DNA of 64,000 bases, taken from the NCBI RefSeq assembly GCF_009811415.1, contig NZ_BLIG01000047.1:1-64000 (forward strand), read 5' to 3'. The notes beneath the pieces were generated by a model. The model was not told the DNA's origin. It saw only the letters and a list, made by a program, of their open reading frames with translations, and did no database searches. The position numbers were made by a program, and so were the translations under genes. Below, in pieces: positions 1 through 7,895 of this stretch (its first letter is position 1; each line of letters opens with the position of its first letter). The DNA is from Alteromonas sp. KUL106 (GTDB lineage: Bacteria; Pseudomonadota; Gammaproteobacteria; Enterobacterales; Alteromonadaceae).

Positions 1-33
1 TGTCATATTCGTTTTGAACGCTCAAAATACCAA

Positions 34-1074
34 CTATTTCCAGTATTTCAGCTTATTCCTTAATCTAAACTTGCGCCAAAGGTTAAGCGGCTTAGCTTTT
101 ATCCTACCTTTATAGTGAGTATTAAAGTCATCCACAGCATCCAAAATACGTTCGCAATTACCCCCATCTCGATATGCTTCGTGATAACGAACAAAGTCAT
201 TTACGTCTTTCATTAATTGCTCAGGTCTTGTTAAAGCGGTTTCAATGGCGTTTTCTACGTCACTTACTTCAGTAACATTAAGTAAATGTTTACCTGGATT
301 GGTATTCCGATAAGTCACAACCGGTTTGTTCATCATCATGAACTCTAAAATAATAGAACTGCTGTCACACAGCATGACGTCGGACTGCTGAAAGTCTTCA
401 AGACGTACATTATCGACGAAGGTCACTTTGCTGTGTTCGTCTGCCAGCGCGCGATATCTATTCAGTAATGCTTGATCGTTCAGTTTAGGATGAAATGTTA
501 AACGCCAGTTCCAAGTTTTTTCCTTTACTAGCTTACTTATTGTTTCTACCAGGACAGGGGCAGAGGTAATGCCTTTGCTAAAAGTTGTTGAGTAGAGAAT
601 GGTAGGTACATCACTTTCTTTTTTATAAGAAGAAAAGTAATTGTCCACTTTAGCCCAGCCCGTTTGGTAGACTTTGAAGAATTGATGCTTTACTTCAAGC
701 TGCTTAAAATATTCGGTGCTGCTAGGTCCTTGCGTACAGTAGATGTCAAACCATCCACGAATAGAAAAGTGATCATCTTTCTCATTACTCTTCTCTCCAC
801 GTTTACCAATTGGATAACCATGGAACACTGACACTTTTATTCCGGGTAAAAAATGAAAGATGAGATTCCCGCACGCAAAAATTGCTAGAGGATCATACTC
901 AATAATGTCCTCAAGTGAGATAAGCCTTACTTCGTTTTCCTCTAAAAGGTCAGGACACCCATCCTCTAAATACCATGCAACCTCGTCCCCTCTCGCTCTA
1001 ATAGCCTTTTGTAGGGGTCTGTATATAGGATACGCATAAGCAAGCGCAGTAAAAAACACATAGCGTTTGGGCAT
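34..1074 (-). CDS. CDP-glycerol glycerophosphotransferase family protein
   Basis: A 346-residue soluble protein resembling the C-terminal catalytic half of TagF-type CDP-glycerol:poly(glycerophosphate) glycerophosphotransferases (GT-B fold). Visible landmarks are VFHGYPIGKRG near residues 83-93, a STTFSKG stretch at 162-168, FHPKL at 194-198 and the donor-site-like block SDVMLCDSSSIILEF at 231-245, followed by KPVVTYRN. The DSSS-x-EF pattern matches the nucleotide-diphosphate-glycerol site of the family. In Gram-negative bacteria such enzymes add glycerol-phosphate or a related group to surface polysaccharide, but the acceptor cannot be told from sequence. There is no signal peptide, so it is probably cytoplasmic or peripheral. 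The product ends just inside the window edge, so its operon partners are not visible. Family call is firm, substrate unknown. Confidence 0.8.
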   Translation of the reverse strand: MPKRYVFFTALAYAYPIYRPLQKAIRARGDEVAWYLEDGCPDLLEENEVRLISLEDIIEYDPLAIFACGNLIFHFLPGIKVSVFHGYPIGKRGEKSNEKDDHFSIRGWFDIYCTQGPSSTEYFKQLEVKHQFFKVYQTGWAKVDNYFSSYKKESDVPTILYSTTFSKGITSAPVLVETISKLVKEKTWNWRLTFHPKLNDQALLNRYRALADEHSKVTFVDNVRLEDFQQSDVMLCDSSSIILEFMMMNKPVVTYRNTNPGKHLLNVTEVSDVENAIETALTRPEQLMKDVNDFVRYHEAYRDGGNCERILDAVDDFNTHYKGRIKAKPLNLWRKFRLRNKLKYWK

Positions 1075-1246
1075 TTCTTCTTCTCGTTATGTCTGGTAAC
1101 ACGCTACTTTATCATTTTTCTCTTCAACATGCCCTAGGCTGGGCGGACTGTGAAGACGGATTACCATCGTCATCCGGTATCAACATATCTCTATTGCTGA
1201 TAAAGTTTATGGTATTAAGTTTCAGCTATATTTCTAAGAGAGTGCA

Positions 1247-1789
1247 ATGCATAAATCGATTGATAGTTTTAAAGGTGTCTCCCCTATTATAGGAAAGGAT
1301 GTTTACATTGATGCCTCTGCAAGAATCGTCGGCGATGTCGTGTTAGAAGATGATGCGAGTATTTGGCCTCTAGTTGCGGCTCGCGGCGATGTGAACAAAA
1401 TTCGTATCGGCGCGCGTTCCAATATTCAAGATGGCAGTGTCTTGCACGTCACTCGTAAATCTGAAAAAAACCCAGATGGATTTCCACTTATTATTGGAGA
1501 AGACGTTACCGTTGGGCATAAATGTATGCTGCATGGTTGCCAACTAGGCAATCGGATTTTAGTCGGCATGGGTGCTATTGTAATGGATGGCGTTGTCGTT
1601 GAAGATGATGTGTTTATTGGTGCAGGTACTTTGGTTCCACCGAATAAAAGATTAGAAAGCGGATATCTTTATGTCGGGAACCCTATGCAAAAGAAAAGAC
1701 CGCTCAACGATACAGAAATGGCATTTCTTAAACAATCCGCCGTTAACTACGTTGTGTTAAAAAATGAATATTTAGAAGAAGCGAACTAG
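1247..1789 (+). CDS. yrdA: Gamma-class carbonic anhydrase-like protein YrdA
   Basis: A 180-residue left-handed beta-helix protein of the gamma-carbonic anhydrase/hexapeptide-repeat family. It shows the repeated (I/V)G-x-x-(A/V/S) hexapeptides from about residue 15 to 130 and the three histidines that would bind the metal: H67 (in SVLHVT) and H91/H96 (in GHKCMLHGC). Length fits E. coli YrdA (about 184 aa). It lies convergently against aroE, with the two stop regions overlapping by 4 bp; yrdA and aroE are also neighbours in E. coli. All three metal ligands are present, so enzymatic activity is possible, although YrdA homologues are often annotated only as transferases or metal-binding proteins. 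The 172-bp gap upstream holds its promoter and that of the divergent gene before it. Confidence 0.9.
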   Translation: MHKSIDSFKGVSPIIGKDVYIDASARIVGDVVLEDDASIWPLVAARGDVNKIRIGARSNIQDGSVLHVTRKSEKNPDGFPLIIGEDVTVGHKCMLHGCQLGNRILVGMGAIVMDGVVVEDDVFIGAGTLVPPNKRLESGYLYVGNPMQKKRPLNDTEMAFLKQSAVNYVVLKNEYLEEAN

Positions 1790-2625
1790 TTTCGCTTCTC
1801 ATTTTGGTCAACGATATCACGAACGCGCCTAACGATGTCTGACGTATCAGGGCGTTTCTTCGTCCAGATGTAGAACGCCTCGGCCGCTTGCTCGACCAGC
1901 ATCCCTAGCCCATCTATTTGTGTTTTAACACCGAGCACGGCTGCCTCTCTCATAAATCGCGTGGGGGAGTTTTTATAAACCATGTCGTACACCACTTCAC
2001 AGTTTTGTAAAACACCGTCATTTAAACTGCATGGCAACTCATTGCTTAAACTGGCGGCTGTTGAATTAATAATAATATGCGGCGCAATAGCTTCGATATT
2101 TTCAAGCGCGACCACCTGCACTTTAGCGTTTGATGCGGCGTTTGCTACTTCCTCTGCTTTTGCTTTCGTTCTGTTCGCAATAGTTAAAGAAGCAGCCCCT
2201 GCGTTTAATAAGGGGGAGATTACGCCACGGGCTGCACCGCCAGCACCGATAAGCAACACGCGCTTTCCTTTAATTTCCACCCCGTTGTTAAGCAGGTCAT
2301 TTACCAGTCCAACACCATCTGTGTTGTATCCCAACACTTCACCTCTATCGCCATTCATTAATGTATTAACAGCGTGTGCATCTTTAGCTGCTTGGTCATC
2401 TACCGTTGCCAAATTGAATGCATCAAGCTTAAAAGGCATGGTGACGTTACAACCTACCGCGCCTTCCTGAGCTAAAAACGCGTTGGCGGCATCTACAAAA
2501 CCGTCTACTGGCGCAAGTATCTTTTCATAAGAAATGGTTTCCCCCACTTGTTCAGCAAACATTTGATGTATAGTTGGTGATAAACTCTGTGCAATAGGAT
2601 TTCCGAATACAGCGAATTTTTTCAT
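1786..2625 (-). CDS. aroE: Shikimate dehydrogenase (NADP+)
   Basis: A 279-residue cytoplasmic enzyme that reduces 3-dehydroshikimate to shikimate with NADPH in the aromatic amino acid pathway. The N-terminal substrate domain has S14 and S16 (in AQSLSPTIH), the catalytic lysine K66 (in VTMPFKLDAF) and the NTDG motif at 101-104. The Rossmann domain has GAGGAARG at 127-134 followed by the NRTKAKA NADP-phosphate loop. Length and motifs match AroE rather than YdiB or SdiA paralogues. Its ATG overlaps by two bases the ATG of the divergently read globin gene (see that entry). Its 3' end overlaps yrdA by 4 bp. Confidence 0.95.
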   Translation of the reverse strand: MKKFAVFGNPIAQSLSPTIHQMFAEQVGETISYEKILAPVDGFVDAANAFLAQEGAVGCNVTMPFKLDAFNLATVDDQAAKDAHAVNTLMNGDRGEVLGYNTDGVGLVNDLLNNGVEIKGKRVLLIGAGGAARGVISPLLNAGAASLTIANRTKAKAEEVANAASNAKVQVVALENIEAIAPHIIINSTAASLSNELPCSLNDGVLQNCEVVYDMVYKNSPTRFMREAAVLGVKTQIDGLGMLVEQAAEAFYIWTKKRPDTSDIVRRVRDIVDQNEKRN

Positions 2626-3055
2626 GGGAATACGAGACTTATTTAATATAAAGAAGAAAAGCGATAATCGTGCTTCGCAGAGTACACCATATGACCGTAT
2701 AGGTGGAGAGGAGAAAGTAAGGGAATTAGCAAATACGTTTTACGACATCATGGAAACTGACCCGATAGCAAATGAACTGCTTGCTATTCATCCCCAGCCA
2801 TTAGACAGAATTCGCCACGTGTTCTTTCTCTATTTAAGTTTATGGCTAGGTGGACCTGATGATTATCAGCAACAGTATGGCCACCCACGTCTTCGCGCAC
2901 GCCACCTTCCTTTTACCGTATCACCAGAGTTAAAAGCGCAGTGGATGTATTGTATGCGAAAAGCCATGTTTAAAACGGTAGAAGATATAACTCTAGCTCA
3001 ACAGTTAATAGACGCACTCGATCAACTTGCTAATCACATGGTGAATACAAAGTAA
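2624..3055 (+). CDS. Group II truncated hemoglobin
   Basis: A 143-residue heme protein of the truncated hemoglobin group II (TrHbO) family. The core begins at about residue 22 (TPYDRIGGEEKVREL) and contains GHPRLRARHLPF at 86-97, where H94 is the expected proximal F8 heme ligand, and the group II signature tryptophan W107 (AQWMYC). Proposed roles for the family are oxygen, NO or peroxide handling. The first 20 residues are a charged extension not seen in the shortest family members. The chosen ATG is the only in-frame ATG before the conserved core, and it overlaps the aroE start codon on the other strand, so the ribosome binding site must lie inside aroE coding sequence. The next in-frame methionine (residue 43) would remove helices A and B. 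Confidence 0.88.
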   Translation: MGIRDLFNIKKKSDNRASQSTPYDRIGGEEKVRELANTFYDIMETDPIANELLAIHPQPLDRIRHVFFLYLSLWLGGPDDYQQQYGHPRLRARHLPFTVSPELKAQWMYCMRKAMFKTVEDITLAQQLIDALDQLANHMVNTK

Positions 3056-3090
3056 AAAAGCGCGTTGAAAGGGTTAACCTCTTAACGCGC
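3054..3090 (-). terminator. Rho-independent terminator of ompW
   Basis: Inverted repeat GCGCGTT (3060-3066) / AACGCGC (3084-3090) with an A6 run at 3054-3059. Read on the minus strand this is a GC-rich hairpin followed by six T, placed downstream of ompW. It abuts the stop of the convergent globin gene and may also stop that transcript less efficiently. Confidence 0.8.
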
Positions 3091-3127
3091 AAGTCCCCTG
3101 CTACTGTCTACGCTCTTGTTGGCGTAT

Positions 3128-3144
3128 AATACCAATCCGCATAG
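3128..3144 (+). repeat. AATACCAATCCGCATAG dispersed repeat end
   Basis: The 17-bp string AATACCAATCCGCATAG here matches, with one mismatch, the reverse complement of 29727-29743 (CTATGGGGATTGGTATT). The two copies are 26 kb apart, both intergenic. From memory, short motifs of this kind are frequent in Alteromonadales genomes; this is not verified here. It lies between the ompW terminator and the ompW stop codon. Confidence 0.45.
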
Positions 3145-3186
3145 AGTAGTGTAATTATGAAAGTCTCAATTGTTAGGTTTTAGGCC

Positions 3187-3861
3187 TTAGAAGGTATAGC
3201 CTACCGATAACGTGTATACCCAAGGGTCTATTTCAATATCGCTAACCTTTCCAGCCGCATCGCCCACTTTAAACGTGGCTTCTGTATCAATATCTATATA
3301 GCGAACCGACGCGTTTACATGCCACTTTTTATCGATTTGGTAATCCATACCCACTTGCGCAGATAAACCAAACGAGTTATCGAGCGATAAATCACTTAAT
3401 CCTGCACTCTCATTCGCGCCGGTAAACGCCTCATCAAAGATAAAAGTATAGTTAATACCTGCGCCAATATATGGCTGGAACGCTGAGCTTGCATCATTGA
3501 AGTAATAGTTCGCTGTTAATGTAGGAGGAAGGTGCGTCACTTCACCAAGCTGGTTCCCCGTACCTAACGGATCGGCAACAGAGAAGTCAACGTCGTGCTT
3601 AAACGGGGTTGCAGCGAGTAGCTCAATATTAATATTGTCAGTGATAAAGTACGCAACATTTAAACCTAATTGAGTATCGTTGCCAATGTTAAGTGCAACG
3701 CCAAGATCCGAACCGCCAGCCACGATGTTAGACGTTGATTCATCCGGTGCTACCGTCGTAAGACCGCCTCGAACAATCCAGTCGCCCTGTTGATGAGCGC
3801 TAGCTAAAGGTGAGAGTGCAGCAAGTGTAAGGCAAAGTGCAGATAAAGTGTGTTTGCGCAT
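3187..3861 (-). CDS. ompW: OmpW family outer membrane protein
   Basis: A 224-residue outer membrane beta-barrel of the OmpW family. A signal peptide covers residues 1-22, with likely cleavage after ALA-type SPLASA before HQQGDW. The mature start (GDWIVRGGLTTVAPDES) is the typical OmpW opening, and the protein ends in an aromatic residue after alternating strands (YTLSVGYTF), as expected for BAM-dependent insertion. OmpW forms an 8-stranded barrel with a hydrophobic channel, linked to small hydrophobic compound uptake and stress responses. It is monocistronic: terminators lie on both sides (3054-3090 and 3988-4023). Confidence 0.92.
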   Translation of the reverse strand: MRKHTLSALCLTLAALSPLASAHQQGDWIVRGGLTTVAPDESTSNIVAGGSDLGVALNIGNDTQLGLNVAYFITDNINIELLAATPFKHDVDFSVADPLGTGNQLGEVTHLPPTLTANYYFNDASSAFQPYIGAGINYTFIFDEAFTGANESAGLSDLSLDNSFGLSAQVGMDYQIDKKWHVNASVRYIDIDTEATFKVGDAAGKVSDIEIDPWVYTLSVGYTF

Positions 3862-3987
3862 GATGTGTCTCTTTATGTGTTTAACTAAGATGGCGCTACT
3901 TTACGCGCTCGCTTGAGAGAAACATTGATCCAGCGCAAGATTGGTAACTTGCTGAATCACCGATGGTATTTGGCCTTGATATAGATC

Positions 3988-4023
3988 AAAAAAAACGCCG
4001 CGATAACGTTTTATGCGGCGTTT
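3988..4023 (-). terminator. Rho-independent terminator of the hemF operon
   Basis: AAACGCCGC (3993-4001) pairs with GCGGCGTTT (4015-4023) around a 13-base loop. On the minus strand the hairpin is followed by eight T (A8 at 3988-3995). It lies 68 bp downstream of the hemF stop and closes the minus-strand gene run. Confidence 0.85.
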
Positions 4024-4090
4024 ATTCATACTTTATTATTGCTGTTGGAACTCACTATCCAAGTGGAAGCATGTGTTACTTATCAGATAG

Positions 4091-5023
4091 TCACCAGTCA
4101 GTAGGCTTTAACCAGTCTGATAACTTCGCTTCAGCGCTACCTGGTGCAGGTGTATAGCAATACTCCCAACGGGCTAGCGGCGGCATTGACATTAAAATAG
4201 ATTCGGTACGCCCGCCGGTTTGCAATCCAAATAAAGTGCCCCGGTCAAATACAAGGTTAAATTCTACGTAACGGCCTCGGCGATAAAGCTGGAAATCGCG
4301 CTCTCTGTCACCGAAATCAGTTTGCTTGCGACGTTCAACAATAGGAACATAAGCATCGATGAAGCCATTGCCAACCGCCTTCATGAAAGCAAATGACTGT
4401 TCAAAACCCCATTCATTGAGATCATCAAAAAACAGCCCACCTACTCCGCGGGTTTCGTTACGATGCTTCAAGTAAAAGTAGTCGTCGCACCACTTTTTAT
4501 ACTTCGGATATACATCTTCACCAAACGGCTTACATAATTTTTTAGCCGTATCGTGCCAATGCACAACATCATCTTTGAATGGATAAAACGGCGTTAAGTC
4601 AAAGCCTCCGCCAAACCACCAAATAGGAGCCTCACCCTCTTTCTCAGCGATAAAAAAACGAACGTTAGCGTGGGAGGTTGGGATATACGGATTATGTGGG
4701 TGAATCACGAGCGAAACCCCCATAGCCTGAAAGTTTCTTCCTGCAAGTTCAGGGCGATTAGCCGTTGCCGATGCCGGCATTTGGCTGCCAAACACATGAG
4801 AAAAGTTAACGCCGCCTTGTTCTATCACGGTACCATTTTTAAGTACTCTAGAGCGACCACCGCCGCCTTCTTCTCGCTGCCAGCTGTCTTCGACAAACTG
4901 GCCTTTACCGTCGGCAAGCTCCAGGGTTTGGCAAATACTATCTTGCAACCCTAAAAGATAGCTTTTTACCTGCTCAATGACTTCGGCAGCGTTTTTACCG
5001 TCCAGCTGTTCTGCTGATGTCAT
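4091..5023 (-). CDS. hemF: Oxygen-dependent coproporphyrinogen III oxidase
   Basis: A 310-residue cytoplasmic enzyme that oxidatively decarboxylates coproporphyrinogen III to protoporphyrinogen IX using O2 in heme synthesis. Family signatures are clear: GGGGRSRVL near 53-61, GVNFSHVFGSQMP at 71-83, VIHPHNPYIPTSHAN at 106-120 (with the conserved histidines H108, H110 and H118), WWFGGGFDLTPFYPF at 135-149 and HRNETRGVGGLFFDDL after it. Length equals the E. coli enzyme within a few residues. Its start overlaps the tsaC stop by 4 bp (translational coupling), and a strong terminator follows. Confidence 0.96.
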   Translation of the reverse strand: MTSAEQLDGKNAAEVIEQVKSYLLGLQDSICQTLELADGKGQFVEDSWQREEGGGGRSRVLKNGTVIEQGGVNFSHVFGSQMPASATANRPELAGRNFQAMGVSLVIHPHNPYIPTSHANVRFFIAEKEGEAPIWWFGGGFDLTPFYPFKDDVVHWHDTAKKLCKPFGEDVYPKYKKWCDDYFYLKHRNETRGVGGLFFDDLNEWGFEQSFAFMKAVGNGFIDAYVPIVERRKQTDFGDRERDFQLYRRGRYVEFNLVFDRGTLFGLQTGGRTESILMSMPPLARWEYCYTPAPGSAEAKLSDWLKPTDW

Positions 5024-5625
5024 GCTCTTATTACCTCTGCTGTGTCACCATCGCGAATGGTACTGGGTTTGGTCGCTCCACCTACTTCACCTTCAACGTA
5101 GAAAACGGAATCGGCGAATACGGCTCTTGCGTCTTCTGTAGTGATAGCTGGCGATTGACCGGTTAAGTTAGCGCTTGTCGACACTAAAGGTTTTCCAAGC
5201 TTATTGCACAACGCCACTACCACAGGGTGGTTAGTTACGCGCACCGCTATTTTGCTGTGCTTTCCCGTTAACCATGCAGGTGCCGACGCCGACTTAGGTA
5301 ACAACCAGGTGTTAGGGCCGGGCCAACTTGAAAAAATCTCAGTGCGCCTATCAAGGCGAATCGCATTGTCGTTAACATAAGGCAGTAGCTGGCTATAATT
5401 TGCAGCTATCAAAATTACGCCTTTTTCCACGGAACGCTGTTTTATCTCTAACAGTGCATTTACTGCAGATTCGTTGTCTGGGTCACACCCAATGCCCATT
5501 ACCGCTTCCGTTGGGTAAACTATCAAACTGCCCGCTTCGAAGGCTGCGACAACAGGGTCTATTTCAGATGCATTAGCCTCAACGGGGTTAAACGTGTTTA
5601 CGTTCCCATTTTGGATATCAGACAT
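5020..5625 (-). CDS. tsaC: Threonylcarbamoyl-AMP synthase TsaC
   Basis: A 201-residue YrdC/Sua5-domain protein that makes threonylcarbamoyl-AMP from threonine, bicarbonate and ATP for the tRNA modification t6A. The nucleotide-binding opening is SLIVYPTEAVMGIGCDP and the later LVSTSANLTGQ holds the STSAN motif. It is the short form, without the Sua5 C-terminal domain. The first 25 residues extend beyond the usual TsaC start, so translation might begin slightly later. A tyrosine is usual in the family's PTEAVYG motif; here it is methionine. It lies between yrdD and hemF, with a 4-bp overlap with hemF. Confidence 0.93.
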   Translation of the reverse strand: MSDIQNGNVNTFNPVEANASEIDPVVAAFEAGSLIVYPTEAVMGIGCDPDNESAVNALLEIKQRSVEKGVILIAANYSQLLPYVNDNAIRLDRRTEIFSSWPGPNTWLLPKSASAPAWLTGKHSKIAVRVTNHPVVVALCNKLGKPLVSTSANLTGQSPAITTEDARAVFADSVFYVEGEVGGATKPSTIRDGDTAEVIRA

Positions 5626-5643
5626 GATTTTGATCTCTACGTT

Positions 5644-6189
5644 TTATTGCTTTTTAAAGCCACAAGTTGGCTGTGGACACTGAATCTGCCCTTTTTTGTC
5701 TATCAACACTCCCCAACCGCAGTCTGGGCAGGTTTCATTTACTGGCGTGAAATTTAGCACATAACGACATTTCGGATAATGGTTACACGCAAAAAACTGT
5801 TTTCCATATTTGTTGGTGCGAGAAATCAAATGTCCTTTCTGACACTTAGGGCAGTCAACCAGCGTATCTTCTTTTTCTTTGATGGGCTCTATATGGTGAC
5901 ATGAGGGAAAATTGGTACAGCCTATAAACATGCCAAATCGCCCCTTCTTAATGGCCAGATCTGATGCGCATGCTGGGCACGCCATCCCCTCTAACGTTTT
6001 AAGCACGGTGGTCTGTTTATCATGAAGTGGCTTACTAAAGTTGCACTTAGGATAGCCTGTACATCCGATAAAAGGGCCTGATTTACTGTTCTTTATATGA
6101 AGAGCGTTACCGCACTCTGGACAATGACCGAAGTCATCCTCAAGGGCATGTTCGTGGGCTGAAAAAAGAGAGGGGTCTATTTTAGACAT
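5644..6189 (-). CDS. yrdD: Topoisomerase-type C4 zinc-ribbon protein YrdD
   Basis: A 181-residue protein made almost entirely of four tandem C4 zinc ribbons like those at the C terminus of bacterial topoisomerase I. Each has CPxC...C-x(4)-PxC spacing: CPECGNAL..., CPACASDL..., CPKCQKGH... and CPDCGWGV.... The first three end in the typical FIGCTGYPKC-like block. It lacks any topoisomerase catalytic domain. E. coli YrdD has the same architecture and the same neighbours (smg, dprA, tsaC). The role is unknown; DNA or RNA binding is inferred from the zinc ribbons. It sits 18 bp upstream of tsaC in a co-directional run. Confidence 0.88.
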   Translation of the reverse strand: MSKIDPSLFSAHEHALEDDFGHCPECGNALHIKNSKSGPFIGCTGYPKCNFSKPLHDKQTTVLKTLEGMACPACASDLAIKKGRFGMFIGCTNFPSCHHIEPIKEKEDTLVDCPKCQKGHLISRTNKYGKQFFACNHYPKCRYVLNFTPVNETCPDCGWGVLIDKKGQIQCPQPTCGFKKQ

Positions 6190-6268
6190 GTCGTGGATGT
6201 AAAAGCCTCAAACGCGCTGCTGCATAGCAGCGCATTTAGTTGAGAGATAGCCAGCGGATGCGACTGCA

Positions 6269-6745
6269 CTAATGCAGAACGCCGTCAGGCTCTTCGAATA
6301 AAAGATCTTCCATTTGCGCGTAGGCTTTTTCTTTCCCTGGAACATTAAACAGCACCATGAGCACTACCCACTTTAAGTCTTCTAGACAGAATTCGCTGGA
6401 ATCTATTTCCATAACGCGATCGATCACCATTTCACGTGTAGATGCATCGAGCACGTTGACCTGTTCTAAGAACATCAAGAAACCACGGCATTCTACATCT
6501 AAACGCATTTGTTCTTCATGCGTGTAAATGCGACTTAAGCTAGTGCTTATGCCCTTGCAAAAATATGGCTTGATATCCGTTTCTTGTAGTGCTGCTAATT
6601 TTTCTAACCATGCGAGGGCTTTATAAATCTCATCGTGATGGAAACCGGCGCGCACAAGCTCTTCCGTCAACTCGTCTTGATCAACACGAATTTCCGTTTC
6701 ACTGTGAATGAAGTTTTCAAACAGATACATGAGGATATCGAACAT
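6269..6745 (-). CDS. smg: Smg family protein (DUF494)
   Basis: A 158-residue acidic helical protein of the Smg/DUF494 family, opening MFDILMYLFENFIHSE, which is the family's typical start. Length equals E. coli Smg (157 aa). Function is unknown. The gene has a conserved place directly behind dprA, with a single base between the dprA stop and its ATG, so it is very likely co-transcribed and coupled with dprA. Confidence 0.92.
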   Translation of the reverse strand: MFDILMYLFENFIHSETEIRVDQDELTEELVRAGFHHDEIYKALAWLEKLAALQETDIKPYFCKGISTSLSRIYTHEEQMRLDVECRGFLMFLEQVNVLDASTREMVIDRVMEIDSSEFCLEDLKWVVLMVLFNVPGKEKAYAQMEDLLFEEPDGVLH

Positions 6746-6746
6746 A

Positions 6747-7856
6747 TTATTTTCCCCTCAATTTAACGTAACCACCCGGGACAGCGGTTACTAAACCACG
6801 CAACTCATATTCTAATAATGATGCCATTACTTGCGAAACAGATAAGGCATTGCGCTGGGCTATAACATCAATAGCGGTGATGTCATAATCCACACTAGCT
6901 AATAATTTATCGGTTGCCAAGCTATTCGCTTCACTTTTTTCATTTAGTTCGTCAATGCCTAAGCTGAACTGCTCGGGATGAACGCCCAATTCACTGAGAA
7001 TATCGTTGCTGTTAGTGACTAGTTTTGCGCCTTGCTGGATTAACCAGTGACAACCTTCACAATAGGCGTGGAAAATATTTCCTGGCACCGCGAATACATC
7101 TCGCCCCATATCTGCGGCCAAATTTGCCGTTATCAAGGTCCCACTCTTAATTTTTGCTTCTACAACCAGGGTTCCAAGCGACAATGCAGCTATGATCCGA
7201 TTTCGACGAGGAAAGTGCCAAGGCTTCGGTCCCTGTCCGGGGAAATATTCAGTAATACTCACACCGCCATTGTTATTAATTTTTGAGAGAAGCGTCGTAT
7301 TCTTTGGCGGATATATTTTATCTGGCCCCGTCCCCATTACAGCAATGGTTCCCGCACTTCCCGCCATCGCGCCTTCATGTGCTGCGCTGTCTATTCCCAT
7401 AGCAAGACCGCTAGTTATGACAATTCCCTTGTTAGATAGGTCCAGTGAGAAGTCATTAGCGATGCGTTTACCTTGCAGCGTTGCTCGGCGACTGCCAACA
7501 ACAGCGATTTGCTTTTTTTGCAACAGCTGTAGATTTCCGGTTGCAAATAACACGAGCGGTGGGCTGTCTAGTTGTTTGAGTAACTCTGGGTAGAAAGAAG
7601 AGTCTAAGGTGATGATATGCCTATTTTCCCCCGCTTCCTGCCATTTAAACGCTACATCTATATACTTTTGCGATACTTGACTAATCAGCGTTCTTGTTTT
7701 TTCACAAAGCGCAGAGTTCTTGCTCAAAAGCTCGTGAGGAGTGAGGTGATAATGCGCTAGCGTGTCCAGCCAAACTTTTGGTGAAACACGCTGTGCAGAA
7801 GCAAGCTTAACCCAGGATAATACCGCGTTATTTGAATGTGATGATTGTAAGTGCAT
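6747..7856 (-). CDS. dprA: DNA-processing protein DprA
   Basis: A 369-residue cytoplasmic protein that binds incoming single-stranded DNA and loads RecA during natural transformation. The Rossmann-like core has AVVGSRRAT at 118-126, ITSGLAMGIDSAAHEGAM at 147-164 and FPRRNRIIAALS at 215-226, followed by VVEA and GTLITANLA. A C-terminal winged-helix segment (about 310-369) and a short N-terminal SAM-like region complete the full-length form. All core motifs are intact, so function is likely retained. It heads the run dprA-smg-yrdD-tsaC-hemF; the LysM gene lies 39 bp upstream and could share its transcript. Confidence 0.95.
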   Translation of the reverse strand: MHLQSSHSNNAVLSWVKLASAQRVSPKVWLDTLAHYHLTPHELLSKNSALCEKTRTLISQVSQKYIDVAFKWQEAGENRHIITLDSSFYPELLKQLDSPPLVLFATGNLQLLQKKQIAVVGSRRATLQGKRIANDFSLDLSNKGIVITSGLAMGIDSAAHEGAMAGSAGTIAVMGTGPDKIYPPKNTTLLSKINNNGGVSITEYFPGQGPKPWHFPRRNRIIAALSLGTLVVEAKIKSGTLITANLAADMGRDVFAVPGNIFHAYCEGCHWLIQQGAKLVTNSNDILSELGVHPEQFSLGIDELNEKSEANSLATDKLLASVDYDITAIDVIAQRNALSVSQVMASLLEYELRGLVTAVPGGYVKLRGK

Positions 7857-7895
7857 TATCGCTCCTTTGTGAGCGACAATGAATGTAAAATATTA

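Noticed and set aside
1089..1292. Plus-strand open frame upstream of yrdA
   Set aside because: It overlaps the yrdA start in another frame and has no protein-like composition; the region is better explained as promoters.
1982..2470. Long plus-strand open frame antisense to aroE
   Set aside because: A shadow of aroE, whose own frame carries all catalytic motifs.
3963..4157. Plus-strand open frame of 64 codons over the hemF terminator
   Set aside because: It spans the terminator hairpin and the antisense end of hemF; no family or ribosome binding site.
6430..6445. TTTCACGTG half-site resembling parS inside smg
   Set aside because: Only one arm matches; the other lacks GAAACA, so ParB binding is not expected. 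The same applies to a half-site near 31083 in gyrB.
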